A stretch of DNA of 41,562 bases from Bacillota bacterium (GTDB taxonomy: Bacteria > Bacillota > Clostridia > Christensenellales > Borkfalkiaceae). Shown here one piece after another: positions 30,540 to 38,624 of the stretch. A program made the position numbers and the translations under genes. The DNA lies in the NCBI GenBank assembly GCA_019423125.1, contig JAHZBZ010000013.1, forward strand, positions 1 through 41,562, read 5' to 3'. The stretch's first letter is position 1. Each line of letters starts with the position of its first letter. The notes under the pieces were generated by a model. That model was given only the letters and a program-made list of their open reading frames with translations, made no database searches and was not told where the DNA came from.

Positions 30540-31370
30540 ATGAGCAGAGCAGACGAAATCTTCATTGCAAATTGCAGGGACATTCTCGAAAACGGCACCT
30601 GGGACACCGACCGCGAGGTCAGGCCCCGCTGGGAGGACGGCACGCCCGCGCACACGATCAAAAAATTCGGACAGATATCCCGTTATGATCTGCGGGAGGA
30701 GTTTCCCATTCTGACCATCCGCAGGACATATCTGAAATCGGCGATCGACGAGATCCTCTGGATCTGGCAGAAAAAGAGCAACAACATCCACGATCTCTCC
30801 TCGCACATCTGGGACAGCTGGGCGGACGAGAGCGGCTCCATCGGCAAGGCGTACGGCTACCAGCTCGGCAAGAAATATTCTTTCCCGGAAGGGGAGTTCG
30901 ACCAGGTGGACAAAGTCCTGTTCGATCTGAAAAACAATCCCGCGAGCCGCAGGATCATCGCGCACATGTACAACGTCGCAGACCTCAGAGAGATGCATCT
31001 GTATCCGTGCGCCTATTCGATGACCTTCAACGTCACGGGCAACACGCTCAACGGCATCCTGAACCAGCGCAGCCAGGACATGCTTGCGGCGAGCAACTGG
31101 AACGTCGTGCAGTACTCGGTGCTTCTGATGATGTTTGCGCGCGCGTGCGGGCTGGAAGCGGGCGAACTCGTGCACGTCGTCGCGGACGCGCACATCTACG
31201 ACCGCCACGTTCCCATCGTCGAAAAGATCCTCAATAACCCGCGCTATGCGGCGCCGCGCCTCATCATGGACGAAAAGGTCACCGACTTTTATTCGTTCAC
31301 GAAGGACAGCTTCCGCCTGGAGGATTACAGATATACCGATCTGAACGAGAAGATCCCCGTCGCGATCTGA
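30540..31370 (+). CDS. thyA: Thymidylate synthase
   Basis: 276-residue ThyA, which methylates dUMP to dTMP using methylene-tetrahydrofolate and yields dihydrofolate. It starts MSRADEIFIANCRDILENG after AGGAGA. The folate/dUMP site residues are recognisable: GKAYGYQLG, MHLYPCAYSMTFNVTG with the nucleophilic Cys, LNQRSQDMLAASNWNVVQYSVLLMMFAR (the RSxD motif) and ELVHVVADAHIYDRH. The active-site segment reads PCAYSMTF rather than PCHxxxQF of E. coli, a variant seen in one clostridial/Firmicutes branch. The adjacent dfr gene recycles the dihydrofolate formed. Confidence 0.96.
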   Translation: MSRADEIFIANCRDILENGTWDTDREVRPRWEDGTPAHTIKKFGQISRYDLREEFPILTIRRTYLKSAIDEILWIWQKKSNNIHDLSSHIWDSWADESGSIGKAYGYQLGKKYSFPEGEFDQVDKVLFDLKNNPASRRIIAHMYNVADLREMHLYPCAYSMTFNVTGNTLNGILNQRSQDMLAASNWNVVQYSVLLMMFARACGLEAGELVHVVADAHIYDRHVPIVEKILNNPRYAAPRLIMDEKVTDFYSFTKDSFRLEDYRYTDLNEKIPVAI

Positions 31371-31392
31371 AAAAATCAAAAAGGAGAAAAAG

Positions 31393-31893
31393 ATGAAAGC
31401 GATCGTAGTTGTTGACAAAAAGTGGGGCATCGGCAGGAACAACGACCTGCTCTTTTCCCTTCCCGAGGACATGAAGCACTTCCGCGAGACGACTTCGGGC
31501 AAGGTGGTCGTGATGGGTAGCAATACGCTGCTGTCCTTCCCCGGCGGCAAGCCGCTCAAAAACAGGACAAACCTCGTGCTCTGGCCGGAAGGCGAAAAGC
31601 GGGAGGATTGTTCGGTGCTTTCCTCTCTCGGCGAGCTGTTTGCCGAAATCAAAAAATACCCGCCCGAAGATGTTTTCGTCGTCGGCGGCGCGATGCTGTA
31701 CCGCACGCTGTTGCCCTATTGCGAGGAGGCGATCGTGACGAAAGTGGATGCGGACGGCGGCGCGCAGGTCTTTTTTGAAGACCTCGACCGAACGGAAAAC
31801 TGGCATATCCTTTCGGAGAGCGAGCCGATCGAGACGAACGGGCAGACCATCCGCTTTGTCTGCTACAAAAATTCGGACGTGAAGGCATATTGA
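31393..31893 (+). CDS. Dihydrofolate reductase
   Basis: 166-residue DHFR, which reduces dihydrofolate with NADPH. It starts MKAIVVVDKKWGIGRNNDLLFSLPEDMKHFRETTSGKVVVMGSNTL, the conserved N-terminal half with the substrate-binding Asp in LPEDMKHF. VFVVGGAMLYRTLLPYCEEAIVTKV, the nucleotide-binding GGxxLY part, follows. It starts at ATG 31393 after AAAAGGAGA, 22 nt beyond thyA. The active-site region departs from the common MGRKT (here MGSNT), a known clostridial kind of variation that could alter antifolate binding; this is inference. It is the last gene of the operon, with a terminator after it. Confidence 0.95.
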   Translation: MKAIVVVDKKWGIGRNNDLLFSLPEDMKHFRETTSGKVVVMGSNTLLSFPGGKPLKNRTNLVLWPEGEKREDCSVLSSLGELFAEIKKYPPEDVFVVGGAMLYRTLLPYCEEAIVTKVDADGGAQVFFEDLDRTENWHILSESEPIETNGQTIRFVCYKNSDVKAY

Positions 31894-31916
31894 TCGATCG
31901 AAAGTCTGTAAGAGAG

Positions 31917-31943
31917 GCGCGGCCGTTCGGACCGCGCTTTCTT
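31917..31943 (+). terminator. Terminator of the SDR-glpK-thyA-dfr operon
   Basis: GCGCGGCC, GTTC loop, GG-A-CCGCGC (one bulge), then TTTCTT. It starts 24 nt past the stop codon of the reductase. Confidence 0.8.
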
Positions 31944-32001
31944 AATGAAAAATTTAAACTTTTGCGCTATACTTTTTTTGTAAGACAGGAGGAGGGAACA
32001 C

Positions 32002-32667
32002 ATGAAAACGATCGCGGTGGTGGAGGACGACGTCTACATCGGCAATATGCTGGAGGAACTCCTGCGCGCGAACGGCTATGCCGTGTTGCGCGCGCGGACG
32101 GGCACGCAGGCGCTCGAACTTTTATCGCGCGAGACGGCAGATCTCGTCCTTCTCGATCTTATGCTTCCCGAACTTTCCGGCGAGGCGGTGCTCGAAGAGA
32201 TCGCGGGGAGCGTGCCCGTGCTCGTTCTGTCCGCAAAGACGGACATCGGCGGCAAAGTCCGCGCGCTGAACGCAGGGGCGGCGGATTACGTCACAAAGCC
32301 GTTTGACAACGGCGAGCTGCTCGCGCGCATCGGCGTGCAGCTTCGGCGCGGCGGCGGGGAGGGCATGCTCTGCCGCGCGGGCATCCGCATGGATCTCGAT
32401 TCCTTCGAGGTGTTTGTCGGCGAGCGGCAGATCCGCCTGACGCGGACGGAGTTCGCCATCCTGCGCGTCTTTCTCGAATACCCGAAAAAGGTTTTTTCCC
32501 GTTCCGCGCTCCTTGCGGGCATCGAGCCGTTCGTCCCCGACGGAGAAGAATCCTCCGTCAGCGTGCACATCAGCAACCTGCGCAAAAAGCTGGAGGAGGC
32601 GTCGGGCGTCAATTACATAGAGACGGTCTGGGGCATCGGCTTCCGCTTAAACGGCGCGCTTCTTTGA
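32002..32667 (+). CDS. OmpR-family response regulator
   Basis: 221-residue two-component regulator. Receiver domain: acidic pair VVEDD at residues 7-10, phosphorylation site Asp52 in LVLLDLMLPELSG, the Thr/Ser and Lys switch residues in VLVLSAKTD and YVTKPFDNGELLARI. C-terminal winged helix: MDLDSFEVFVGERQIRLTRTEFAILRVFLEYPKKVFSRSALL and VSVHISNLRKKLE. It starts at ATG 32002 after AGGAGGAGGG. The following ABC genes and the histidine kinase at 34541 are its likely partners. It probably binds the AT-rich 80-bp gap before the ABC ATPase, though no operator could be defined. Confidence 0.95.
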   Translation: MKTIAVVEDDVYIGNMLEELLRANGYAVLRARTGTQALELLSRETADLVLLDLMLPELSGEAVLEEIAGSVPVLVLSAKTDIGGKVRALNAGAADYVTKPFDNGELLARIGVQLRRGGGEGMLCRAGIRMDLDSFEVFVGERQIRLTRTEFAILRVFLEYPKKVFSRSALLAGIEPFVPDGEESSVSVHISNLRKKLEEASGVNYIETVWGIGFRLNGALL

Positions 32668-32747
32668 ATTTTCTTTAAAAAAGTTTTCAAAAATATTAAA
32701 CGGCGAGCGTTAGAATGGAGAAAATTCAAGAAAAAGGAGCAAACGGA

Positions 32748-33662
32748 ATGGAATATGTACTCAGGACGTACGGCCTTTGCAAGCATTACAAGGGCGCGCC
32801 CGTCGTTGCGGACGTCTCCATGAACATCCGCCGCGGCGAGATCTACGGCTTTGTCGGCAAGAACGGCGCGGGCAAGACGACGCTCATGCGCCTTGTCTGC
32901 GGGCTCATCCGCAAGACGGGCGGCAGCTATGAACTGTTCGGCAGAACGGACACAGACCCTGCGCTCGATCTCTCGAGGCGGAGGGTGGGGTCCATCATCG
33001 AGTCGCCTTCGCTGTATCCCGACATGACCGCCGAGGACAATCTGCGCGAGCAATCGCTCGTGCTCGGTCTTCGCGGCGCAAAATTCGGCGGGCTTTTGGA
33101 ATACGTCGGGCTTGCGGACACAGGCAAAAAGAAGGTGCGAAATTTTTCTCTCGGAATGCGCCAGCGTCTCGGCATTGCGATGGCGCTTGTCGGACAGCCC
33201 GACTTCATCGTCCTTGACGAGCCGGTCAACGGGCTGGACCCGCAGGGCATCGTGGAGATCCGCGAGCTCTTGCTCCGCCTGAACACGGAAAAGGGGATCA
33301 CGGTGCTCATCTCCAGCCACATCCTCGGCGAGCTCTCCCGCCTTGCCACCTGTTACGGTTTCATCGACGGGGGAAGGCTCATCCGCGAGATCAGCGCCGC
33401 CGATCTGGAATCCGCCTGCCGCAAGAGCGTCCGCATCACCGTCGATTCGACGGCGTCCGTCGCCTGTGCGCTCGAGCGCGGGATGGGAATCGAAGACTAT
33501 CGCATTCTCTCCGACACGCAGGCGGAGATCTACGGGGAAGTCAACGTGGGGGAGCTCGCCTTTGCCCTGCGCGATGCGGGCGTCTCGCTACTTCGCGTGC
33601 ACGAACGCGACGAAGACCTGGAGGGGTATTTTCTCAACCTCGTCGGAGGTGAAAAATGCTGA
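32748..33662 (+). CDS. ABC transporter ATP-binding protein (lantibiotic-immunity type)
   Basis: 304-residue ABC ATPase. The start MEYVLRTYGLCKHYKGAPVVADVSMNI at 32748 follows AAGGAGC; an in-frame ATG 33 nt upstream is less likely. Walker A GKNGAGKTTLM, Q-loop region IESPSLYPDMTAEDNL, signature FSLGMRQRLGIAMAL, Walker B FIVLDEPVNGLDP, H-loop VLISSHILGELS. The IESP and the phrase ALVGQPDFIVLDEPVNGLDP are typical of ATPases in BcrA/LanF-type immunity or signalling exporters. It overlaps the permease by seven nt (ATGCTGA). Likely part of a peptide-antibiotic detoxification module controlled by the flanking two-component system. Confidence 0.94.
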   Translation: MEYVLRTYGLCKHYKGAPVVADVSMNIRRGEIYGFVGKNGAGKTTLMRLVCGLIRKTGGSYELFGRTDTDPALDLSRRRVGSIIESPSLYPDMTAEDNLREQSLVLGLRGAKFGGLLEYVGLADTGKKKVRNFSLGMRQRLGIAMALVGQPDFIVLDEPVNGLDPQGIVEIRELLLRLNTEKGITVLISSHILGELSRLATCYGFIDGGRLIREISAADLESACRKSVRITVDSTASVACALERGMGIEDYRILSDTQAEIYGEVNVGELAFALRDAGVSLLRVHERDEDLEGYFLNLVGGEKC

Positions 33663-34465
33663 AACTGTTGCGTGCGGAATTTTTCCGCGTAAAAAAATTC
33701 AAGCCTTTCTACATCCTTCTCGCGATCAACCTTGCGCTTGCGCTGATCAATTTTTTTGATACGGTCGGAACATTCCGATACAATCCCGAATACAACGCCT
33801 TTTACCTGATGCGAATCGGGATGGGCGGCGGGATCAGCCTTCTCGGCATCTATGCGGCCGTTCTTGCGGGACTGTTTATCGGAAGAGAATACTCGAGCGG
33901 CGCGATGCGGAACAAAGTTCTCGTCGGAAGTTCCCGTCCGCGCATCTACCTTTCCAAGCTGATCGCCGTCGCGTTCATGTGCGTCTGCGTCTACTGCGTC
34001 TATCACCTATTCAATTTCGTGTTCGGGAGCATCTTCCTCGATTGGGGCAGGCTATCCTTTTCGGACGTGCTTTTGCATTTTGCGGCGGGTCTCCTCATGG
34101 TGCTTTCCTATTCCGCGGTCATGACGGCGCTTTCCATGCTCTCGCGCAGCACGGTCACCTCTCTTCTCGTCGGGATCTTCTGTGTGCTCGTCTTTTCTTT
34201 TCTCGTCACATGGTTTGAACAGGAGATCGCGGGCAGCTATCACATGGACGCCGTGACGGGGGAGATCGCATTTTATTGTGACTGGCCCGAGGCTCTGCGC
34301 AAAGTTTGCGCCTTTTTCGACAGGCTGATCCCGTCGGGACAGAGCGTGGTGTTGTGTTCGGACGCGAAGCTGAACTATGTGCAGCTCTATGCCTGCTCGG
34401 CGGGGCTGACGGCGGCTGTCTCTGTCGGGGGCATATGGCTGTTCGGCAGAACGGATCTGAAATGA
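33656..34465 (+). CDS. ABC-2 type permease (lantibiotic-immunity type)
   Basis: 269-residue membrane protein with about six hydrophobic segments, starting MLKLLRAEFFRVKKFKPFYILLAI. A polar extracellular stretch follows the first segment (FFDTVGTFRYNPEYNAFYLMRIG). The cytoplasmic segment GREYSSGAMRNKVLVGSSRPRIYLSKL is the conserved 'EYxxGTxRNKLxxGxSRxxIYLSK' motif of ABC-2 permeases of the LanE/LanG kind. Its ATG overlaps the end of the ATPase gene. A strong hairpin terminator separates it from the histidine kinase. Substrate unknown; a membrane-active peptide is the usual case. Confidence 0.9.
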   Translation: MLKLLRAEFFRVKKFKPFYILLAINLALALINFFDTVGTFRYNPEYNAFYLMRIGMGGGISLLGIYAAVLAGLFIGREYSSGAMRNKVLVGSSRPRIYLSKLIAVAFMCVCVYCVYHLFNFVFGSIFLDWGRLSFSDVLLHFAAGLLMVLSYSAVMTALSMLSRSTVTSLLVGIFCVLVFSFLVTWFEQEIAGSYHMDAVTGEIAFYCDWPEALRKVCAFFDRLIPSGQSVVLCSDAKLNYVQLYACSAGLTAAVSVGGIWLFGRTDLK

Positions 34466-34474
34466 TCTTTTGAG

Positions 34475-34514
34475 GCATCGCGCCCGCTTTTGCGGGCGCG
34501 ATGCTTTCGTTTTT
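34475..34514 (+). terminator. Strong intrinsic terminator between the permease and histidine kinase genes
   Basis: GCATCGCGCCCGC, TTTT loop, exact complement (13 bp), then TTTCGTTTTT. It ends 26 nt before the kinase start codon, so kinase expression needs read-through or a promoter inside the hairpin region. Confidence 0.88.
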
Positions 34515-34540
34515 ATGCAGGTTTATGCAGGAGGTTTGTC

Positions 34541-35425
34541 ATGGTGATCGCTCTCGGTTTTTGCACGTTTTTTCTTGCGGTGCTCTGTCTGTTTTTTGCG
34601 CTCCGCGCGCGCTTTCTGCGCCTGTCCGTGCGCGAGATCCGCGAACAGGCGCGCGAAAAATCGGCCACCGATTCGGGCACGCCCGTCTGCCCGCAGTCGG
34701 GGGATAAGGACATCCGCGCGCTCGCAGAATATCTCACGGACGAGCTTGACAGGCTGATCGCGGCGCGTCGGACGTATGCGGCGGGCAACAGCGAGCTCAA
34801 AGAGGCGGTCACGGGCGTCTCGCACGATCTTCGCACGCCGCTCACCTCCGTCTCGGGGTATCTCGATCTTCTCGCAAAGAGCGGGCTTAGCGAGAGACAG
34901 GCGGAGTATGTCCGCATCATCGGCGGGCGGGTGGAGGCGATGAAAAAGCTGACCGAGGAGCTTCTCGCCTATTCGGTGGTCGCGACGGACGAAGGTTCTC
35001 TTCAGTCCGAAGAGGTGTGTATAAACTCTCTGCTGGAGGATTGTCTCATGCAGTTTTACGTCGCCTTTTCCGAGCGCGGCATCCGTCCCGAAGTGCGCCT
35101 GCCCGAGGGGCGCGTCGTGCGGCGCACGGGAAAGGACGCTCTTTCGCGCGTGTTCGGAAACATCCTCGCAAACGCCGCGCGCTATTCGGACGGCGATCTG
35201 TCTGTCACCATGGACGAGGACTGCAACATCCTCTTTGAAAATTCCGCGTCCAAACTGGACGAGGTGAGCGTGTGCAAGCTCTTTGACCGCTTCTTTACCG
35301 TCGAAAACGCGCGCGGCTCCACGGGGCTGGGGCTCTCGGTCGCAAAGATCCTCGTCGAAAAGATGGGAGGGAAGATCGAGGCGAGCTGGAAGGAGGGCAG
35401 GCTTCGCATTTCACTCTCTCTTTGA
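34541..35425 (+). CDS. Sensor histidine kinase with a single N-terminal membrane helix
   Basis: 294-residue HisKA-type kinase. The start MVIALGFCTFFLAVLCLFFALRARF at 34541 follows AGGAGG; longer in-frame starts run into the terminator. It has one hydrophobic segment (about residues 2-22), no extracellular domain and a coiled linker. The phosphoacceptor is His95 in GVSHDLRTPLTSVSGYLDLL. The ATPase domain carries NILANAARYSDG (N box) and RGSTGLGLSVAKILVEKMGG (G2 box). With almost no sensing part it probably reads its stimulus through the neighbouring ABC transporter, as described for Bce-type systems; here that is inference. The direct repeat TTTATGCAGG lies at its ribosome site. Confidence 0.93.
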   Translation: MVIALGFCTFFLAVLCLFFALRARFLRLSVREIREQAREKSATDSGTPVCPQSGDKDIRALAEYLTDELDRLIAARRTYAAGNSELKEAVTGVSHDLRTPLTSVSGYLDLLAKSGLSERQAEYVRIIGGRVEAMKKLTEELLAYSVVATDEGSLQSEEVCINSLLEDCLMQFYVAFSERGIRPEVRLPEGRVVRRTGKDALSRVFGNILANAARYSDGDLSVTMDEDCNILFENSASKLDEVSVCKLFDRFFTVENARGSTGLGLSVAKILVEKMGGKIEASWKEGRLRISLSL

Positions 35426-35475
35426 ATTGTTCAAATTCGGACAAAAATTTTGACAAATTCCGTCACTTGCGCCCC

Positions 35476-35504
35476 TTGAACTGTGCACCATCCTGTGTTA
35501 TAAT
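35476..35504 (+). promoter_or_regulatory. Promoter of fucO
   Basis: TTGAAC, 17-bp spacer, TATAAT, 34 nt before the ATG. Confidence 0.85.
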
Positions 35505-35538
35505 AGTATAGAAAGAAAAACAGGAGGAAAATTTACCC

Positions 35539-36690
35539 ATGGCAAGAATGATTCTCAACGAAACGAGCTATTTCGGCGCGGGATGCCGCAAAGAAGTCGT
35601 TGCCGAACTCAACCGCCGCAACATGAAAAAGGCGTTTGTCGTCTCGGACAAGGATCTCGTCAAATTCGGCGTCGCAAAGAAGGTGACGGACGTGCTCGAC
35701 GAGGCGAAGATCGCCTACGATCTGTTTGACGACGTCAAGGCGAACCCGACCATCGCGAATGTCAAAAACGGCCTCGCGGCGTTCAAAAAGTCGGGTGCGG
35801 ACGTGATCATCGCGATCGGCGGCGGCTCCGTCATGGACACCGCAAAGGCGATCGGCATCATCACCGAAAACCCTGAGTTTGCGGACGTCCGTTCTCTCGA
35901 AGGCGTGGCTGACACCAAGCACAAGAGCTTCCCGATCATCGCCTTTGCGACGACTTCGGGCACGGCGGCTGAGGTGACCATCAACTACGTCATCACCGAC
36001 GAAGAGGCGGGCAGAAAGCTGGTCTGCGTCGACCCCAACGACATCCCGATCATCGCGTTCAACGACGCGGAGATGCTCATGAGCATGCCCAAGGGCCTCA
36101 CGGCGGCGACGGGCATGGACGCTCTCACGCACGCGATCGAGGCTTACATCACGCCCGGCGCTACCCCCGTTTCCGATCTTCTGACCTGGAACAGCATCAA
36201 GTTCATCGCGGACAACCTCGAAAAGGCGGTCAAGGACGGTTCCGACGCGCAGGCTCGCGAGGGGATGGCTTACGGTTCTTACGTCGCGGGCATGGCTTTC
36301 TCCAACGTCGGCCTGGGCATCGTCCACTCGATGGCGCACCCGCTCGGCGCGCGTTATGACATCGCGCACGGCGTCGCAAACGCGCTGCTTCTTCCCTATG
36401 TCATGGAATACAACAAACCCGCGGCGCTCAAAAAATACGGCGACATCGCCCGCGCGATGGGAGTCGACGTCAAGGGCATGAGCGACGAAGAGGCGGCGGA
36501 TGCGGCGATCGCGGCGGTCCGCAAGCTGTCGGCGGCGATCGGCATTCCGCAGAAACTGCACGAGCTCGGCATCCGCGAGGATCAGCTCAAACAGCTCTCC
36601 GAAGACGCCTTCATCGATCCCTGCACGGGCGGAAATCCCCGCAAGACTTCTCCCGCAGAGATCCTTGAGATCTACAAAAAGGCGCTGTAA
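35539..36690 (+). CDS. fucO: Iron-containing alcohol dehydrogenase, lactaldehyde reductase type
   Basis: 383-residue group III alcohol dehydrogenase, very close by eye to E. coli FucO over its whole length (RMILNETSYFGAGC, AIGGGSVMDTAKAIGII, NPEFADVRSLEG, GTAAEVTINYVITDEE, CVDPNDIP, NPRKTSPAEI). FucO reduces L-lactaldehyde to 1,2-propanediol with NADH. Metal ligands: Asp and His in MDALTHAIEAYIT, two further His in VHSMAHPLGARYDIAHGVAN. NAD-binding GGGS is present. It starts at ATG 35539 after AGGAGG. It is monocistronic, with its own promoter and terminator. No fucose or rhamnose genes are nearby, so the aldehyde source in this organism is open; ethanol or propanediol formation during fermentation is possible. 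Confidence 0.93.
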   Translation: MARMILNETSYFGAGCRKEVVAELNRRNMKKAFVVSDKDLVKFGVAKKVTDVLDEAKIAYDLFDDVKANPTIANVKNGLAAFKKSGADVIIAIGGGSVMDTAKAIGIITENPEFADVRSLEGVADTKHKSFPIIAFATTSGTAAEVTINYVITDEEAGRKLVCVDPNDIPIIAFNDAEMLMSMPKGLTAATGMDALTHAIEAYITPGATPVSDLLTWNSIKFIADNLEKAVKDGSDAQAREGMAYGSYVAGMAFSNVGLGIVHSMAHPLGARYDIAHGVANALLLPYVMEYNKPAALKKYGDIARAMGVDVKGMSDEEAADAAIAAVRKLSAAIGIPQKLHELGIREDQLKQLSEDAFIDPCTGGNPRKTSPAEILEIYKKAL

Positions 36691-36723
36691 GCGCACAATC
36701 TTTGCCTGCAGGCACGCAAAACA

Positions 36724-36751
36724 GGGGCGACGCGAAGTCAGCCCCTTTTTT
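36724..36751 (+). terminator. Intrinsic terminator of fucO
   Basis: GGGGCGAC, GCGAA loop, GTC-A-GCCCC (one bulge), then TTTTTT. It begins 33 nt past the stop codon. Confidence 0.85.
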
Positions 36752-36775
36752 GTCGCGTAAGTTCTGCCTTTTTGC

Positions 36776-36804
36776 TTGCAATTTTGTGCATAAAAGTTTA
36801 AAAT
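36776..36804 (+). promoter_or_regulatory. Promoter of aspS
   Basis: TTGCAA, 17-bp spacer, TAAAAT, 32 nt before the ATG. Confidence 0.75.
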
Positions 36805-36836
36805 AGAAAGGTAAATAATTCAAAGAGGTTGGTTTT

Positions 36837-38168
36837 ATGGAGAAGATAGACGGCGTGATCCGTCACGACTGCGTGAGCTACAAAGAATTTCCCGCACATG
36901 TCGACGAAGAAGTGACCATGAAGGGCATGATCCATCGCATCCGCGAGATGACGGGCTTTGCCTTTGTCATCATCCGCACCGCGCGCGAGGTCGTGCAGTG
37001 CGTCTATTCGCCCGATTTTTCCGATTATCGGATGGACGAAAAGGTGGTAGAGGGCTGTGCCGTCAAGCTGACGGGCAAGATCGTCAAGGATCAGACGCGC
37101 GAGGACCGCTACGAGATGCAGATCCACAACATTGAAGTGCTCTCCACGCCCGCCGAGCAGATGCCCGTTGTCATCAACAAAAAACAGCTGGACAACATTC
37201 CGCTCGATCTCAATCTCAATCTCAGACCCGTGACGCTTCGCAATCCCAAGGAGCGCGCGGTGTTCAAGATCCAGGAGGGGATCGCCCGCGGATTCCGCGA
37301 TTTTCTCTTTTCGCAGAACTTTACGGAGATCCGCACGCCCAAGATCAACGCGCAGGGCGCGGAAGGTGGCGCAAACATCTTCAAGCTGGACTATTTCGGC
37401 AAACAGGTGTTCCTCGCGCAGAGCCCGCAGTTTTACAAGCAGATGCTCGTGCCCGTGTACGAGCGCGTGTTCGAGGTCGGGCCCGTGTTCCGCGCCGAGC
37501 ATCACGACACCTCCCGTCACCTCAACGAATATGTGAGCATGGACTTTGAAATGGGGTTCATCGACAGCTTCTACGACATCATGAACATGGAGACGGGCGC
37601 CCTCAAGTACATCATGGAATTGCTCAAAACGCAGTATGCGGAAGAGCTTGCGCTTCTCAACGTCGATCTCCCCGTGATCGAACAGATCCCGTTCGTCAAG
37701 TTCATGGACGCAAAGGAGATCATCACCAAAAAATACAAGAAGAAGATCACGGACTATCGCGACTTCGAGCCCGAAGAGGAGCAGATCCTCGGCAAGTGGG
37801 CAAAGCAGGAGTTCGGCAGCGATTTCCTGTTCGTCACCCATTATCCTTCCGAAAAGCGTCCTTTCTATGCGATGGACGATCCGGAAGATCCGAAATACAC
37901 GCTCAGCTTTGACCTTCTGTTCCGCGGCATCGAGATCACGACGGGCGGTCAGCGCATCCACGACTACAACGAACAGGTCGCCAAGATGCGCGCACGCGGC
38001 ATGAATCCGGACGATTTCGAGGGGTATCTCATGGCGCACAAATACGGCATGCCCCCGCACGGCGGTCTGGGCCTCGGGCTTGAGCGCATCACGATGCACC
38101 TGCTCGGCTTCAAGAACGTGCGCAACGCGTCCATGTTCCCCCGCGACATCAACCGCGTCACTCCCTGA
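36837..38168 (+). CDS. aspS: Aspartate--tRNA ligase, archaeal-type (probably non-discriminating)
   Basis: 443-residue class IIb synthetase. An N-terminal OB fold (about residues 20-110) binds the anticodon. The catalytic domain has EIRTPKINAQGAEGGANIFKLDYFGKQVFLAQSPQFYKQ, motif 2 VFEVGPVFRAEHHDTSRHLNEY and motif 3 GGLGLGLERITMHLLG. It lacks the GAD insertion that makes classical bacterial AspRS about 590 residues, so it belongs to the archaeal/eukaryotic-type branch found in some Clostridia. Such enzymes often charge both tRNA-Asp and tRNA-Asn, with GatCAB amidating the latter; this is inferred, not shown. ATG 36837 follows AAAGAGG. AsnRS is the main alternative, but the catalytic pattern reads as AspRS. 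Confidence 0.9.
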   Translation: MEKIDGVIRHDCVSYKEFPAHVDEEVTMKGMIHRIREMTGFAFVIIRTAREVVQCVYSPDFSDYRMDEKVVEGCAVKLTGKIVKDQTREDRYEMQIHNIEVLSTPAEQMPVVINKKQLDNIPLDLNLNLRPVTLRNPKERAVFKIQEGIARGFRDFLFSQNFTEIRTPKINAQGAEGGANIFKLDYFGKQVFLAQSPQFYKQMLVPVYERVFEVGPVFRAEHHDTSRHLNEYVSMDFEMGFIDSFYDIMNMETGALKYIMELLKTQYAEELALLNVDLPVIEQIPFVKFMDAKEIITKKYKKKITDYRDFEPEEEQILGKWAKQEFGSDFLFVTHYPSEKRPFYAMDDPEDPKYTLSFDLLFRGIEITTGGQRIHDYNEQVAKMRARGMNPDDFEGYLMAHKYGMPPHGGLGLGLERITMHLLGFKNVRNASMFPRDINRVTP

Positions 38169-38195
38169 CTTTTTTCAAAGAATTTCAGGAACGAT

Positions 38196-38320
38196 CGCGC
38201 GACGCCTTGACGCTTTTGAAAGCATTTTGAAATCGACCGCGTCGCGCTCAATGTTGTTGAAAGCATTTTGAGATCGACCGCTTCGCGCTTGACGCTCTTG
38301 AAAGAATTTCAGAATAAGAC
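38196..38320. repeat. Tandem repeat, about 42-bp unit, three copies
   Basis: Units start near 38196, 38238 and 38279. Each reads CGCGTCGCGCTTGACGCT-like sequence, then TTGAAAGCATTTTGAAATCGAC. A partial copy (TCAAAGAATTTCAGGAACGA) starts at 38174, right behind the aspS stop. Confidence 0.8.
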
Positions 38321-38324
38321 TTGG

Positions 38325-38358
38325 CCCCCGAACCGCATCGCGGCTCGGGGGATTTTAT
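38325..38358 (+). terminator. Probable terminator of aspS (first of two near-identical hairpins)
   Basis: CCCCCGA-ACCGC, ATC loop, GCGGC-TCGGGGG (one A-C mismatch), followed by ATTTTAT. It lies about 155 nt past aspS. Confidence 0.7.
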
Positions 38359-38539
38359 ACGTTATTTATTGCCTGCTTTTTGCTCGCGCCGTCTGACGCC
38401 TTTAAAATAAGGTCGGAAAATCTCTTGGCGTCAAATAGTTTACGCATCGACGTATTTTAAGCGAGCATCTGCATTGCCCTCGTGCGGCATTGAATCTGTT
38501 GCGCTTCCATGCCTATGAAAGAATTTAAGAATTTGAAGC

Positions 38540-38574
38540 CCCCCCGAACCGCATCGCGGCTCGGGGGGCGTTTT
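38540..38574 (+). terminator. Second copy of the terminator-like hairpin
   Basis: CCCCCCGA-ACCGC, ATC loop, GCGGC-TCGGGGGG, then CGTTTTAT. No gene ends directly before it. Confidence 0.55.
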
Positions 38575-38624
38575 ATACGTTATTTATTGCCCGCTTTTTG
38601 CTCGCGCCGTCTGACGCCTTCAAA

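Noticed and set aside
35533..36696. 387-codon minus-strand frame opposite fucO, and 36798-38099 opposite aspS
   Set aside because: Shadows of genes with clear motifs.
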